A stretch of 56,973 bases of DNA from an uncultured Clostridia bacterium (GTDB lineage Bacteria > Bacillota > Clostridia > Oscillospirales > Ruminococcaceae). Both the position numbers and the translations under genes were made by a program. The DNA is taken from assembly GCA_947363605.1 (NCBI GenBank), contig CANAQK010000006.1:1-56973 (forward strand), read 5' to 3'. Shown piece after piece: positions 43,610-52,423 of the stretch. The notes below the pieces were generated by a model. It had not been told where the DNA came from, ran no database searches, and saw nothing but the letters and a program-made list of their open reading frames with translations. Every line of letters starts with the position of its first letter. Position 1 is the stretch's first letter.

Positions 43610-44704
43610 TTATTCTCCCGCCTTAGACGGATCGTTGCTGAAATCATGGGTTTCAAAATAAGATTCTTTCGGCGGGGTAGAGGGCTTCATTAAATCAATC
43701 CCGGAATTGATTGCGATTTCATAGGCCAGGATTTCCACAGCCGGAGCAAACTCCAACGCACGGAACTCCCCACCGGCTATATCGAAGACCAGGTCGGTTT
43801 CATCCACGCCTTCCGCGCCCATGATGAAGCCCTTGCCGGTATTATTTTTGCACATTTTCCCCAGGCCGACCGCTTTTTCACTTCCGGCATCCCCGCCGTT
43901 CAGGGAAATGACGCAGGTCTTGTCGTTAAACGCCATCGTCGGGCCATGCAGCCCCTCCTCCAGCTCGTAGCCAACCGCAACCCGGCCGGTAATTTCGAGC
44001 ATTTTCAGTGCGCCTTCCAGGGCAACACCCCACAGCGGGCCTGCACCATAGAAGAAATAACTGGTGGAATCCATCAACCGCTCTTTATTTTTCTCAAACC
44101 AAGCCAGGGTCTTGCTGCTGACTGCCTGATGGCTCTCCGGGACCCGGTAAGCATCGGCCAGATACCGGTCGTAATCTTCCTGGGAAAGCCGTCCAGCCGC
44201 CAAAGCGATCTCCATCGCGATCACAATATGGGTCAGGATGGAAGCGCAGTAGCCAATTGTCCGGAACCCGTATTCCTCAAAGCCGCAGCCCATATCTACA
44301 TGGACGCCCGCTTCTTTGGCAATATCCGTAGTTGGGCCTTCGGTAATCCCTACTGTCAGATACCCTTCCGCCGTCATCTTCCGCATACATTCCCGGGTCA
44401 GGATCGAATTGCCTGACTGGGAGGTGAAGATATACAGCGCGTTTTTGTTCCGCACTGCGCGGTCCGTGTAAAACTCATTCGGGAAGGATACGGTGGAACG
44501 AAGCCCGGAAACCCGCTCGACCGCCCCGCGGGAGGACATCGCACAGGTTCCGGAGGTACCCGAACCGATAAAAACAAATTCATCAATTTCCCGCACTTTT
44601 CCCCCCAGATAGTCCATAAGGTCTTTCGTTTTTTCCTTGCGGGTGTCCAGAATCGACTGTACAATCGAAGGGGTGCGCTGAATAACTTCCAATAAAGTAA
44701 CCAT
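43610..44704 (-). CDS. SIS-domain sugar-phosphate protein (deglycase/isomerase-like)
   Basis: A 364-residue protein with two SIS domains, like the isomerase half of GlmS, AgaS, or the phosphate-conjugate deglycases FrlB/GfrE/GfrF. Landmarks are FVFIGSGTSGTCAM in the first domain, FTSQSGNSILT, and ELEEGLHGPTMAF in the second, the last being the usual GlmS/FrlB catalytic glutamate and histidine region. Next to a mannose-family PTS and a LevR-type activator, as in gfr (glucoselysine/fructoselysine) operons, so it may break a phosphorylated amino-sugar or Amadori compound. The ATG at 44704 follows AAGGAG; the earlier in-frame start is rejected. Confidence 0.85.
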   Translation of the reverse strand: MVTLLEVIQRTPSIVQSILDTRKEKTKDLMDYLGGKVREIDEFVFIGSGTSGTCAMSSRGAVERVSGLRSTVSFPNEFYTDRAVRNKNALYIFTSQSGNSILTRECMRKMTAEGYLTVGITEGPTTDIAKEAGVHVDMGCGFEEYGFRTIGYCASILTHIVIAMEIALAAGRLSQEDYDRYLADAYRVPESHQAVSSKTLAWFEKNKERLMDSTSYFFYGAGPLWGVALEGALKMLEITGRVAVGYELEEGLHGPTMAFNDKTCVISLNGGDAGSEKAVGLGKMCKNNTGKGFIMGAEGVDETDLVFDIAGGEFRALEFAPAVEILAYEIAINSGIDLMKPSTPPKESYFETHDFSNDPSKAGE

Positions 44705-44739
44705 TTGATTTTCTCCTTTTTTCTCTATAACCAATTAAA

Positions 44740-44874
44740 ACCATCGATTAACAAGGGGAAACACGCCTTCCAGCGTCCTAAATCGTTACTGGGCTGACGC
44801 CCAGTAACGAGGATAACGATGTCAGCGGCAATTTTAGCCTCGAAAAACCGTATTTCCCCTTGTCAATCGATGGT
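44740..44874. repeat. Long inverted repeat inside the PTS operon
   Basis: Outer arms ACCATCGATTAACAAGGGGA and TCCCCTTGTCAATCGATGGT pair with one mismatch over 22 bp, and an inner stem TCGTTACTGGGC/GCCCAGTAACGA lies at 44783-44810. It lies between the IID and SIS genes and may be a MITE-like insertion or an mRNA processing/stabilising hairpin that changes PTS-to-enzyme expression ratio. Confidence 0.75.
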
Positions 44875-44894
44875 ATGAATGACGAATGAAAAAC

Positions 44895-45713
44895 TCAGGC
44901 CAGGAATCCGAAGTAAGCGCCCGCCAGGGAAACTGCCAGGATAGCCAGCAGCACCCAATAGGTCTGAACCCCTTTTTTGACCAGGGCAAACGCCCCAAGT
45001 ACCATCAGCAGCGGCAGCAGGCCCGGGAATACCTGGTTCAGCAACCCCTGCAGCGTGGTGGTTTCCCCAAAGAAAGAGAACGAATACGGAATCTCCAGAC
45101 GGACAATCCGGGAAGCCAATACCCCTGCCATCAGCAGCGCCAGGATAGTCGCCGCCTTTTTGACAAAGTCAATCACACCGCTTTCTGCTGCCCGGCCCAT
45201 AAAGGCCGTCCCTTCGCTGAAGCCGACAATCCCGCCGTAATACCGCACCAGCGTCGCCGGGATATTGAAAATCAGGATGTGCATCAGCGCTCCGAGGATA
45301 CTGCCCTGAAGTGCCAGGATAATCCCAACGGTCAGCGAAACCAGGCGCAGCGTCCCCCAAAACAGATGATCCCCGAAGCTGGCCATCGGCCCCATCAGGC
45401 TGGCCTTGGTCGTTTCGATCATGCTGGGGTCAAAATCCGGATCTTCCGCCGCCCGTTTTTCCAGCGAACCCGCCGTACCGGTAATATATGGCCCGCAGGT
45501 CGGCGTCGTATTGAAAAGCGTCCACTCCCGCTGGTACGCTTCGATCCGCTTTTCCTTGGATTTGTGATAGTGGTTGATATACGGAAGCATGGCGTAAAGG
45601 AACCCCAAGGCCTGCATCTTTTCAAAATTAAAGCTGGCGCTCATGGAGAGGGTTCGCCGCGAGCTCTGACGCACCAGCTTTTTTTCCTCTTTGCTCAAAT
45701 TCGGTTTAATCAT
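44895..45713 (-). CDS. PTS mannose-family IID component
   Basis: Membrane subunit IID of a mannose/fructose/sorbose-class phosphotransferase permease, 272 residues. It has a cytosolic N-terminal half with the MASFN-like MSASFNFEKMQALGF and typical GPYITGTAGSLEKRAAED, then C-terminal helices. Works with IIC in the membrane. Overlaps the IIC gene by 8 bp. Confidence 0.93.
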   Translation of the reverse strand: MIKPNLSKEEKKLVRQSSRRTLSMSASFNFEKMQALGFLYAMLPYINHYHKSKEKRIEAYQREWTLFNTTPTCGPYITGTAGSLEKRAAEDPDFDPSMIETTKASLMGPMASFGDHLFWGTLRLVSLTVGIILALQGSILGALMHILIFNIPATLVRYYGGIVGFSEGTAFMGRAAESGVIDFVKKAATILALLMAGVLASRIVRLEIPYSFSFFGETTTLQGLLNQVFPGLLPLLMVLGAFALVKKGVQTYWVLLAILAVSLAGAYFGFLA

Positions 45714-46497
45714 TGAACAGATCCTCCTCTCCGGCCGCAGAGCTTGGCTCTAGGGCTGCCTGCGCTTTATCCCGCTGCTCCCGCTGATACAGAAAGTAGA
45801 CCAGCACCAAACCCAGCGCCAGCACCCCAATCGGCGCAATGTGGAGGAAGGCGCTGAGCAGGAAGCCCAAAAAGAAATAAACCGCCAGCTCTTTTGACCA
45901 GATCATCCGCAGGAACTGCGCGATGCTGAGCGCACCGACAATCCCAATCGCCACATGGATTCCGGTAATCACCCAATCCGGGATATAGGCGCCCCATCCG
46001 CCGATGAACATTGTCCCAAAATAAAGCAGGATAAAATTGGCGGCTGCGCCCGGAAGCATCGGAAGCAATGCTGACCGCCAGTGAAGCCGTATCAAGGCCT
46101 TGTCGTTTCCTTCGCGGATATAGCGTTCAATTTTCCGGTTGTCCCCGCTTTTCAGCTGGGTGGACAGATAAAAGAAGAACTGCCCGATATACGAAGCCAG
46201 GATCCCGATCACGACCGCAACCTCCGGGCCCTGCCCCATTGCAATGGCAAAGGCGGTTCCCAGGACGGCGCCGGTATTTCCATCCGGCGGCGTGGTCCCG
46301 CCCAGCCCTACCGAAGCCAGGAAAAAAATCTGACAGGCCGCCCCGCAAAGAACCCCGGTCACCGGATCCCCTAAAATCAGGCCGACTACCGGCCCCAGCA
46401 CCAGGGGTGAACAAATCATAGGAAAGGCAAACCACATTTCTGCCCAGCCTAATACCAACACCACTACGGTCAGCAGAACTGCCTGTAACAGCGACAT
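45706..46497 (-). CDS. PTS mannose-family IIC component
   Basis: A 263-residue IIC transport subunit with about seven to eight helices. The family signature PPDGNTGAVLGTAFAIA and the LGPVVGLILGDPVTG region are clear. It forms the sugar path together with IID. The substrate cannot be read from the sequence. Confidence 0.93.
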   Translation of the reverse strand: MSLLQAVLLTVVVLVLGWAEMWFAFPMICSPLVLGPVVGLILGDPVTGVLCGAACQIFFLASVGLGGTTPPDGNTGAVLGTAFAIAMGQGPEVAVVIGILASYIGQFFFYLSTQLKSGDNRKIERYIREGNDKALIRLHWRSALLPMLPGAAANFILLYFGTMFIGGWGAYIPDWVITGIHVAIGIVGALSIAQFLRMIWSKELAVYFFLGFLLSAFLHIAPIGVLALGLVLVYFLYQREQRDKAQAALEPSSAAGEEDLFND

Positions 46498-46518
46498 CCT
46501 GCACCCTCCTTTCCGGGA

Positions 46519-46989
46519 TCAAAGATCCCGCAGCGTTTTCTTCGTATCCGCCGCCACCAGGCGGAACTCTAGCTCTTCTACCAGGGAGTCCAGCTTCTTC
46601 AGCCGTTCCAAATCCGCATCATTCAAATAAATAGAGTTGCTGATCATCCGGCTGTCCTCTGTTTTTTTGATCCCGCCGATATTGACATGCTTAATCTCAT
46701 CCCCGGTCAGCTCCACCAGCCGGAGAGCATCCTCAATCGTCCGCACTACGATAAAAATGGAAACCCCTTTGGCGCGCGGATCATTTACAAGGTCGGCCGC
46801 CCCCACAATATCCCGGATAGCCAGTTTCGCGCCGGCCGGTTTGGCCAGCTTGACCGCTACCTTAGCCATTTCATCATTCATGACCGCATCGTTCGCAATC
46901 AAGATGGAACTGGCTCCCACTGTTGAAAACCAGGATACCGCCACCTGCCCATGCAATAAACGTTCATCTACCCGCAGCAGTTTTACCAT
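46519..46989 (-). CDS. PTS mannose-family IIB component
   Basis: A 156-residue cytosolic IIB subunit. The phospho-acceptor is His13 in RVDERLLHGQV, and the family INIGG-like VNIGGIK is in the middle. Receives phosphate from IIA and passes it to the sugar. Overlaps the IIA gene by 7 bp. Confidence 0.94.
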   Translation of the reverse strand: MVKLLRVDERLLHGQVAVSWFSTVGASSILIANDAVMNDEMAKVAVKLAKPAGAKLAIRDIVGAADLVNDPRAKGVSIFIVVRTIEDALRLVELTGDEIKHVNIGGIKKTEDSRMISNSIYLNDADLERLKKLDSLVEELEFRLVAADTKKTLRDL

Positions 46990-47423
46990 AAAGATTCCTC
47001 CTTGTCTTCTCCCAAGCCGTTTAATTCCCGGCCCAGGATATTTTTATCAAAATAATCCATATTGCCGCATCCGATCTGCATTGCCTCCCGGATGCTTTCC
47101 TCCGCCGGCCCGTCTTCCCCCAGCAGCGCCAGCTCCAGCGTCAGGCTGAGGTTCATCCCGCTAACCAGCTGCACGTTCGGCCGCTTGCAAAGAGGAAAGA
47201 GCTGGTTATGCACACTCCCGCCTTTAATATCGCTTAACAGCAAAAAACGGGTTTCCGGTTCTGCTTCCACCAGGCCCCGGACAGCCTCCCCGATTTCCTG
47301 GGGAGAAACATAATGGTCCAGGCTGAAACAGGAGAGCTCCGCCGCATCCCCCAAAATCATCCGGACCGCACTGGCCATCCCCTCCGCCAGGCTTCCGTGG
47401 GAAGCTAAAATCAGTTTCCGCAT
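46983..47423 (-). CDS. PTS mannose-family IIA component
   Basis: A 146-residue IIA subunit, first gene of the operon. The phospho-acceptor His9 is in LILASHGSLAEGM, and SDIKGGSVHNQ is the family's second motif. The ATG at 47423 follows AAAGGATGG; a longer frame upstream is rejected. It should accept phosphate from HPr, perhaps the dedicated HPr-like protein of this operon. Confidence 0.93.
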   Translation of the reverse strand: MRKLILASHGSLAEGMASAVRMILGDAAELSCFSLDHYVSPQEIGEAVRGLVEAEPETRFLLLSDIKGGSVHNQLFPLCKRPNVQLVSGMNLSLTLELALLGEDGPAEESIREAMQIGCGNMDYFDKNILGRELNGLGEDKEESLW

Positions 47424-47445
47424 TATTCGTCCATCCTTTCCATCC

Positions 47446-47483
47446 AAACACCGGCATATACAGCGTGCGGACTGCCGGTGTTT
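47446..47483 (-). promoter_or_regulatory. Leader hairpin of the PTS operon
   Basis: Perfect 11-bp stem AAACACCGGCA/TGCCGGTGTTT around a 16-nt loop, located between the sigma-54 start site and the IIA ribosome site. It has no T-run, so a stability or translation role is more likely than termination. Confidence 0.6.
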
Positions 47484-47521
47484 AACCAGCAGTTTATATG
47501 ATCTCTTTACTGAATAATAAA

Positions 47522-47537
47522 AGCAAAAACCATGCCA
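47522..47537 (-). promoter_or_regulatory. Sigma-54 (-24/-12) promoter of the PTS operon
   Basis: On the minus strand TGGCATGGTTTTTGC, a strong match to TGGCAC-N5-TTGC with the invariant GG and GC at correct spacing. Transcription would start near 47510 and lead into the IIA gene. Confidence 0.85.
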
Positions 47538-47646
47538 ACTTTTTTGATCCTAAAATAAAAATAGCGATTTTTCCGGCTTTCATTTGTTAAGATTCTTTCC
47601 TTTCTAATTAAAACCATTCCTCAAAACAGGCTCTTCTTTCAAAATC

Positions 47647-47682
47647 CGCGACACTGTTTTGCTCTTTCGCGACACTGTTTTG
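47647..47682. promoter_or_regulatory. Paired enhancer-like repeats (probable activator sites)
   Basis: CGCGACACTGTTTTG occurs twice as a perfect direct repeat at 47647-47661 and 47668-47682. The 21-bp spacing is two helical turns, putting both on one face. They lie about 140-170 bp upstream of the sigma-54 start site, as expected for an upstream activator sequence bound by a LevR-type protein. Confidence 0.7.
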
Positions 47683-47802
47683 AAAATCCTCCCTGTCTGA
47701 AAGAAAAGCTTGACAGATCCCAAAGAAAGACGTATGCTGAAAGCAAACCGGCGATCCCGGAAGAAATCCAGGAAGGAACCGTCTTCCAGGCGGCAAAGAA
47801 GC

Positions 47803-50565
47803 ATGATGACAGCACAGGAACGCAAGCAGCTGCTTTGGGCTGCACTTGAAAAAACAACCCGCGGCTTCCATTGGGAGAAGCCCGGCCTGCTGGCGGCAGG
47901 GGCGTTAGCCACAGAGTTCGGCTGGAGCCGGAATCTGGTCAGTCAATATCTCAACGAATTTTATGAGGAAGGCCGGGCTGTCAAAGTCAATTCCCGGCCT
48001 GTTTATTTTTTCTCCCGGGAAGCCCTGGAGCAGCGGGAATCCGCCGCTTTGGATGAATTGGCCTTTCCCTCCCTGGAGGCTTTACAGGAGGCGCTGGCCG
48101 CCGGACGGAAAACCGGTTCCCCTTTTGAAAACCTGATCGGTGCAGAAGGCAGTCTGAGCGCCTGTGTAAAGCAATGCAAAGCCGCTCTTTCTTATCCGGG
48201 AAGCGGCCTTCCGATCCTCCTGCAAGGGCCAACCGGAACCGGTAAAAGCATGATGGCACGGCTGCTCTTCGACTACGGGAAGCAAAGCGGGATCCTGCCG
48301 GAAAAAGGGCGGTTTGTCGCTGTAAACTGCTCCGAATACGCCAATAACCCCGAGCTTCTGCTCACCAATTTATTCGGTTACAAAAAAGGCGCCTATACCG
48401 GGGCGGATCAAGACCGGCAGGGGCTTTTAGCGCTGGCCAATGAAGGAATGCTCTTTTTAGATGAGGTTCACTGCCTGAAAGCCGAGTGCCAAGAAAAGCT
48501 TTTCCTGTTTATGGACCAAGGGACCTACCATATGGTGGGCGACAACGAAACCTGGTACCATTCCAAGGTGCGCCTGATCTTTGCCACCACCGAACGGACA
48601 GACGGCGTGCTGCTGAAAACCTTCCTGCGGAGGATCCCGCTGATCAGCATCATCCCCGCTTTGTCCGAACGTCCGGCTGCGGAAAAGAAGGAACTGGTTT
48701 TCCGGCTGCTTGAACAGGAGGCCAAAAAAATCGGGCGGGAAATCCGGATCAGCCAGCTGGTTTATCAGGCGCTGTCCGCCTACGATTTTCCGGAAAACGT
48801 CGGGCAGCTGGTTAACTGTATCCGTGCTGCCGTTGCCAATGGGCTGCTCCGCACCAAGGGGGAGAACGTCCCGCTGGAGCTCCGCCTGCCGGATCTGCCG
48901 GACGACCTTTTCCAAGAGGAGCCCTTCCGCCAAAGCCTGACCCCCTACAGCGACAAAACGATGCTGGATCTGTATTGGATCCGCGAGGGCGCTGGATCCG
49001 GCAACAAATGCGGCCGGCTGAACCGGGAATTGCTGGAGCTTTATCAAAAGCAGGGCGACGCTCTTAATTGGGAAGAATTCCTGGCCTCCTGCCGGGCTAA
49101 GCTGGAGCATTACCGGGATTTCCTGTTTTTGCAGCCGCTTTCCTCCGGGCAGGAAAAATTCCTGTTGGGCCTGATCCGCCATCTCTGCGGTATCCTATCG
49201 GAAAAATACGGCCTGCATTTCAGCAACAATGACCAGGTATGCCTGGCGAAGCTGGTACAGGATCTCCAGCGCTCCGAAGCCGCCCTCCGGACAGTGGAGC
49301 GGAAATCCGCCCCAGCCCTGTCCGGATTCCTGGGCCAGCTACGGGACCGTTTCCGCCGGGAATACAGCGCCGCCTCGGAATTTTCACGGCTGCTGGAGGA
49401 CAGCCTGAACCTCCGGATTGAGGGGGCCGGCCTGCTGGATCTTTTCCTGCTGTTTTACACCATGGCGGAAAAATCCCAGCCTGCCCAGTGGCGGGGAATC
49501 ATCCTGGCGCAGGGATATTCCACCGCAAGCAGCATGGCCGATACTGTCAACCGCCTGCTGGGACAGCCGGTATTCTGCGGGATCGACAAGCCGGTCGAAA
49601 CCCACAGCTCTGTATTATACGGCCGCCTGACTGAAATCCTCCGGGAACGGGAGGACTGCACGGAAGCTGTCATCCTCTGCGACCTGCTCTCGCTGGATCC
49701 GCTGGCCGCCTGCCTGGAATCCCTGCCGGATCTGAACCTTGTCCTGCTGGGGAATATTTCCGCTCCACTGGCACTGGAAACCGGCCGGCTCCTGCTGGAG
49801 GGGCTTCCCGCCGCTGAAGCTGTCCGGAAAGCGGCCGAATCTGCCGGCAGGCATGAAACCCGCCTGATTCAAAACCGGAAAAAACTGCCCGCCATCCTGA
49901 CGGTCTGTTCAACCGGAATCGGCACGGCGGAAAAGATGGCCGATCTGCTCCGGCAAAGCCTGCCCCAGCGGCTGGAGCTCCAAATCCTGCCCTATGAATA
50001 CCACCATCTGCTCACGATGGGGACCCAATGCCCCTTATTTGAAAAATATCAGGTTCTTTTCATTGTAGGAACTACAGACCCCCAGCTTCCCGGGATCGAA
50101 TTTATCCCGCTGGAAAAAGTGATGGAAGACGAAAACGTCCTCTGGGCAGAATCCCTGCTGGGCGGGCTTTTAACCGACGAGGAGATCACTGCGTTCCGTT
50201 GGGAGCTGGTACGGAATTTCTCCCTGCAAAATCTGCTGAACCATCTGACTATCCTGAACCCGGAAAAAATCGTGGGGCACGTTTCGGAAATTATCGAATC
50301 CATCCGCTCTGAAATGAAGCTGAACCTTTCCAACAGGACCATGATCGGGCTGTATATCCATATCAGCTGTCTGATTGAGCGGCTGATTACGGACCGCTAT
50401 ATCAGCACCTACGCCAACCTGGAGGCATTCACGGCCCAGCATACGGATTTCATCCAAGCTGTACGGCGCGCGTTTTCCAGGCTGGAACAGGATTACCGGG
50501 TACAGATCCCCATCAGCGAGATCGGCTATCTATATGAATACATCGAACAGTCCTCTAATAACTAA
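47803..50565 (+). CDS. LevR-type sigma-54 activator with PRD and PTS-like domains
   Basis: A 920-residue transcription activator. In order: N-terminal HTH (LATEFGWSRNLVSQYLNEF), AAA+ domain with Walker A GPTGTGKS, the sigma-54-contacting loop GAYTGA, and Walker B LFLDEV, then PRD and PTS-like domains. The EIIA-man-like domain should have His in an AHG-type motif, but the sequence reads LAQGYSTASSMA, with Gln coded at 49510-49512. A IIB-like segment (ILTVCSTGIGTAEKM) and a final PRD with His coded at 50359 follow. Start is uncertain: ATG 47803 or 47806, or ATG 47734 with a very basic extension. Expected to activate the divergent PTS operon. Confidence 0.9.
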   Translation: MMTAQERKQLLWAALEKTTRGFHWEKPGLLAAGALATEFGWSRNLVSQYLNEFYEEGRAVKVNSRPVYFFSREALEQRESAALDELAFPSLEALQEALAAGRKTGSPFENLIGAEGSLSACVKQCKAALSYPGSGLPILLQGPTGTGKSMMARLLFDYGKQSGILPEKGRFVAVNCSEYANNPELLLTNLFGYKKGAYTGADQDRQGLLALANEGMLFLDEVHCLKAECQEKLFLFMDQGTYHMVGDNETWYHSKVRLIFATTERTDGVLLKTFLRRIPLISIIPALSERPAAEKKELVFRLLEQEAKKIGREIRISQLVYQALSAYDFPENVGQLVNCIRAAVANGLLRTKGENVPLELRLPDLPDDLFQEEPFRQSLTPYSDKTMLDLYWIREGAGSGNKCGRLNRELLELYQKQGDALNWEEFLASCRAKLEHYRDFLFLQPLSSGQEKFLLGLIRHLCGILSEKYGLHFSNNDQVCLAKLVQDLQRSEAALRTVERKSAPALSGFLGQLRDRFRREYSAASEFSRLLEDSLNLRIEGAGLLDLFLLFYTMAEKSQPAQWRGIILAQGYSTASSMADTVNRLLGQPVFCGIDKPVETHSSVLYGRLTEILREREDCTEAVILCDLLSLDPLAACLESLPDLNLVLLGNISAPLALETGRLLLEGLPAAEAVRKAAESAGRHETRLIQNRKKLPAILTVCSTGIGTAEKMADLLRQSLPQRLELQILPYEYHHLLTMGTQCPLFEKYQVLFIVGTTDPQLPGIEFIPLEKVMEDENVLWAESLLGGLLTDEEITAFRWELVRNFSLQNLLNHLTILNPEKIVGHVSEIIESIRSEMKLNLSNRTMIGLYIHISCLIERLITDRYISTYANLEAFTAQHTDFIQAVRRAFSRLEQDYRVQIPISEIGYLYEYIEQSSNN

Positions 50566-50663
50566 AGAACTCCCCTGCCTATAAAATCCGGCGCGGCGGG
50601 GTTCAGGGATATTCGGGGACAGAACGCTTTCGCTATAATGATGCAATGAAAGGAGAATCCCCT

Positions 50664-52019
50664 ATGCCGCAGCAGCGTCTTCAGCCCGCCGTCCGGCCGG
50701 CCCCCAAACTTTCGCCAGGACAGCGGCAGTCCCTTGCTGTCCTGGCCATGAACCGGATGGAGCTTCAGGAACTGATCGCAGGCGAGCAGCTGGAAAACCC
50801 GCTGCTGGAAGTGGATGGGGACAGCGCTTCCCCGGATATCCTGCGGGAAGAGGCTCAATATATGAGCCGAACCCCACAGGCGGAAAATCCCAGGGAGGGG
50901 CGGGAACTTTCCTTCCCCGAAACCCCTGCGCCTGCCCCGGACCCTGTGCGGGCATCCCTTCGCGAACAAATATTCGCCCCCTCTCTCTCCCGCGCGGAGC
51001 AGGTCCGGGCAGAACGCCTGCTGGACCTCTGCGATCCGCATGGCTTCCTTCCTTATTCCAATCAGGAATTGTCCCTGCTGTTCGGGATTTCTGAGGAGGA
51101 AGCTGCTGCGTCCCGGGCCTTCCTTCAAGGATTGGAGCCTTCCGGCACCGGCAGTAAAAGCGTGGGAGAATTCCTGCTTTTCCAGCTTCGCCGGCGGGGG
51201 CTTTCCTCAGAAGAGGAAGCGTTGTTTTCGGCCCTCTGCCTGACGCTGCTGGAACCGCTGGCGGCGCGGGACTACCGAAGCCTTTCCGCCAAGCTGGGGA
51301 AGTCCCCGGCCGAGCTCCGTCGCTGCACCCAACGGATCGCCCGGCTCCGTCCTTTTCCGCTGGCGGAGGGGATGTCCTCCCATCCGGCGGAATACCAGGT
51401 GCCGGACGTTATCATCCGGGAAAAAGGATCCGGGTTCCAGATTGAACTGGGTGACCGCTGGACAAAATCCGTACAGATCAGCCCCTATTACCGTATTTAC
51501 CAAGCACAGGACAGCTCCCCGGAAGTCCAGGAATATCTGCGGGAAAAGCTCCTCCGTGCCCGGGAGCTGATCCGTGCGCTGGAGCAGCGCCAAAATACCC
51601 TTTTGCAGATCTCCTCCCTGCTGGTCGAACGCCAGCCGGAATTTTTCCAGGGCGGCCCGCTGCGGACACTGCCGGTTCAGGAAGCCGCCTCCCAGCTGGG
51701 GCTGCATGAGTCCACCGTCAGCCGGGCTGTCCGGGGGAAATTCCTCCAATGCCGCCGGGGTATTTTCCCGATGCGGCAGTTTTTTTCCGCCGGAGGGATC
51801 CCCGAAAAAGATCGACCGGCCGCCCTGGCTCCCAGCAGTATCCAAGAAAGGATCACCGCCTGGATTACGGCGGAGGATCCTGCTCATCCGCTCAGCGATG
51901 CCCAGCTTTGCACCAAGCTGGGGGAGGAGGGGATCCCGATTTCCCGCCGGACCGTTGCCAAATACCGCCTGGAAGCAGGGATCCCCGGGACCGCAGACCG
52001 GCGGCTCCGGGAACCCTGA
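50664..52019 (+). CDS. rpoN: RNA polymerase sigma-54 factor
   Basis: A 451-residue sigma-54 protein. It has the N-terminal activator-interacting region (SPGQRQSLAVLAMNRMELQE), a core-binding domain, an HTH (LPVQEAASQLGLHESTVSRA) and the RpoN box ISRRTVAKYR near the C-terminus. It is somewhat shorter than the usual 460-480 residues. ATG 50664 follows AAAGGAG with 8-bp spacing; the ATG 18 bp earlier overlaps that site. Located 98 bp after the activator gene, and so probably co-transcribed with it, tying sigma-54 supply to this regulon. Confidence 0.95.
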   Translation: MPQQRLQPAVRPAPKLSPGQRQSLAVLAMNRMELQELIAGEQLENPLLEVDGDSASPDILREEAQYMSRTPQAENPREGRELSFPETPAPAPDPVRASLREQIFAPSLSRAEQVRAERLLDLCDPHGFLPYSNQELSLLFGISEEEAAASRAFLQGLEPSGTGSKSVGEFLLFQLRRRGLSSEEEALFSALCLTLLEPLAARDYRSLSAKLGKSPAELRRCTQRIARLRPFPLAEGMSSHPAEYQVPDVIIREKGSGFQIELGDRWTKSVQISPYYRIYQAQDSSPEVQEYLREKLLRARELIRALEQRQNTLLQISSLLVERQPEFFQGGPLRTLPVQEAASQLGLHESTVSRAVRGKFLQCRRGIFPMRQFFSAGGIPEKDRPAALAPSSIQERITAWITAEDPAHPLSDAQLCTKLGEEGIPISRRTVAKYRLEAGIPGTADRRLREP

Positions 52020-52040
52020 TATTTTTTCATATAAAATACC

Positions 52041-52173
52041 ACGACTGTTTCATAAAAAGCCGTATCCTGAAAAGCTCAAGGATTTCCGCGCCGCCCTGGT
52101 CAGATCTGGGGGAACGTCGCGGCCGCTCGGAGATTGGTGTGCTTAAAAGCTGGAGTCTTTTTATAAAACAGGC
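52041..52173. mobile_element. MITE-4 copy (intact)
   Basis: Ends CACGACTGTTTCATAAAAA and TTTTTATAAAACAGGCGTG are inverted repeats with a few mismatches. The left half matches 35427-35486. It is followed within 6 bp by MITE-2 copy f; together they fill the 52020-52361 gap. Confidence 0.7.
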
Positions 52174-52178
52174 GTGTA

Positions 52179-52359
52179 TATAGTCGGCACACCCTCAAAT
52201 CGGATACCGATTTGAGGGTCAGGCTTTGCCCGTTCGCGCATAAAATGCGCTGTGCGCCGTCTATGAAGCGCTACCGCATGGCCGCTTCGCGGCCCACTGC
52301 GGCATTATGCCGCAGTATTGAAAAGAAGCCAATGCTTCTTTTCAAGTGCGTTGACTATA
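52179..52359 (+). mobile_element. MITE-2 copy f (long)
   Basis: Perfect TATAGTC/GACTATA ends. It carries an extra palindromic stretch of about 40 bp (GGCCGCTTCGCGGCC and CTGCGGCATTATGCCGCAG) not seen in the other copies. Its right end is 2 bp from the padR operator. Confidence 0.88.
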
Positions 52360-52361
52360 AA

Positions 52362-52403
52362 ATACTGTGTGATATTGACATACTGTATATCACACAGTAT
52401 AAT
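52362..52403 (+). promoter_or_regulatory. padR promoter with overlapping perfect palindromic operator
   Basis: TTGACA (52375-52380), 17-bp spacer, TATAAT (52398-52403): a consensus sigma-A promoter. ATACTGTGTGATAT (52362-52375) and ATATCACACAGTAT (52387-52400) are perfect 14-bp inverted arms that cover the -35 edge, spacer and part of the -10, so a bound dimer would block transcription. Most likely the PadR autoregulatory site. Confidence 0.85.
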
Positions 52404-52423
52404 ATTTTTAAAGGAGAGATGCC

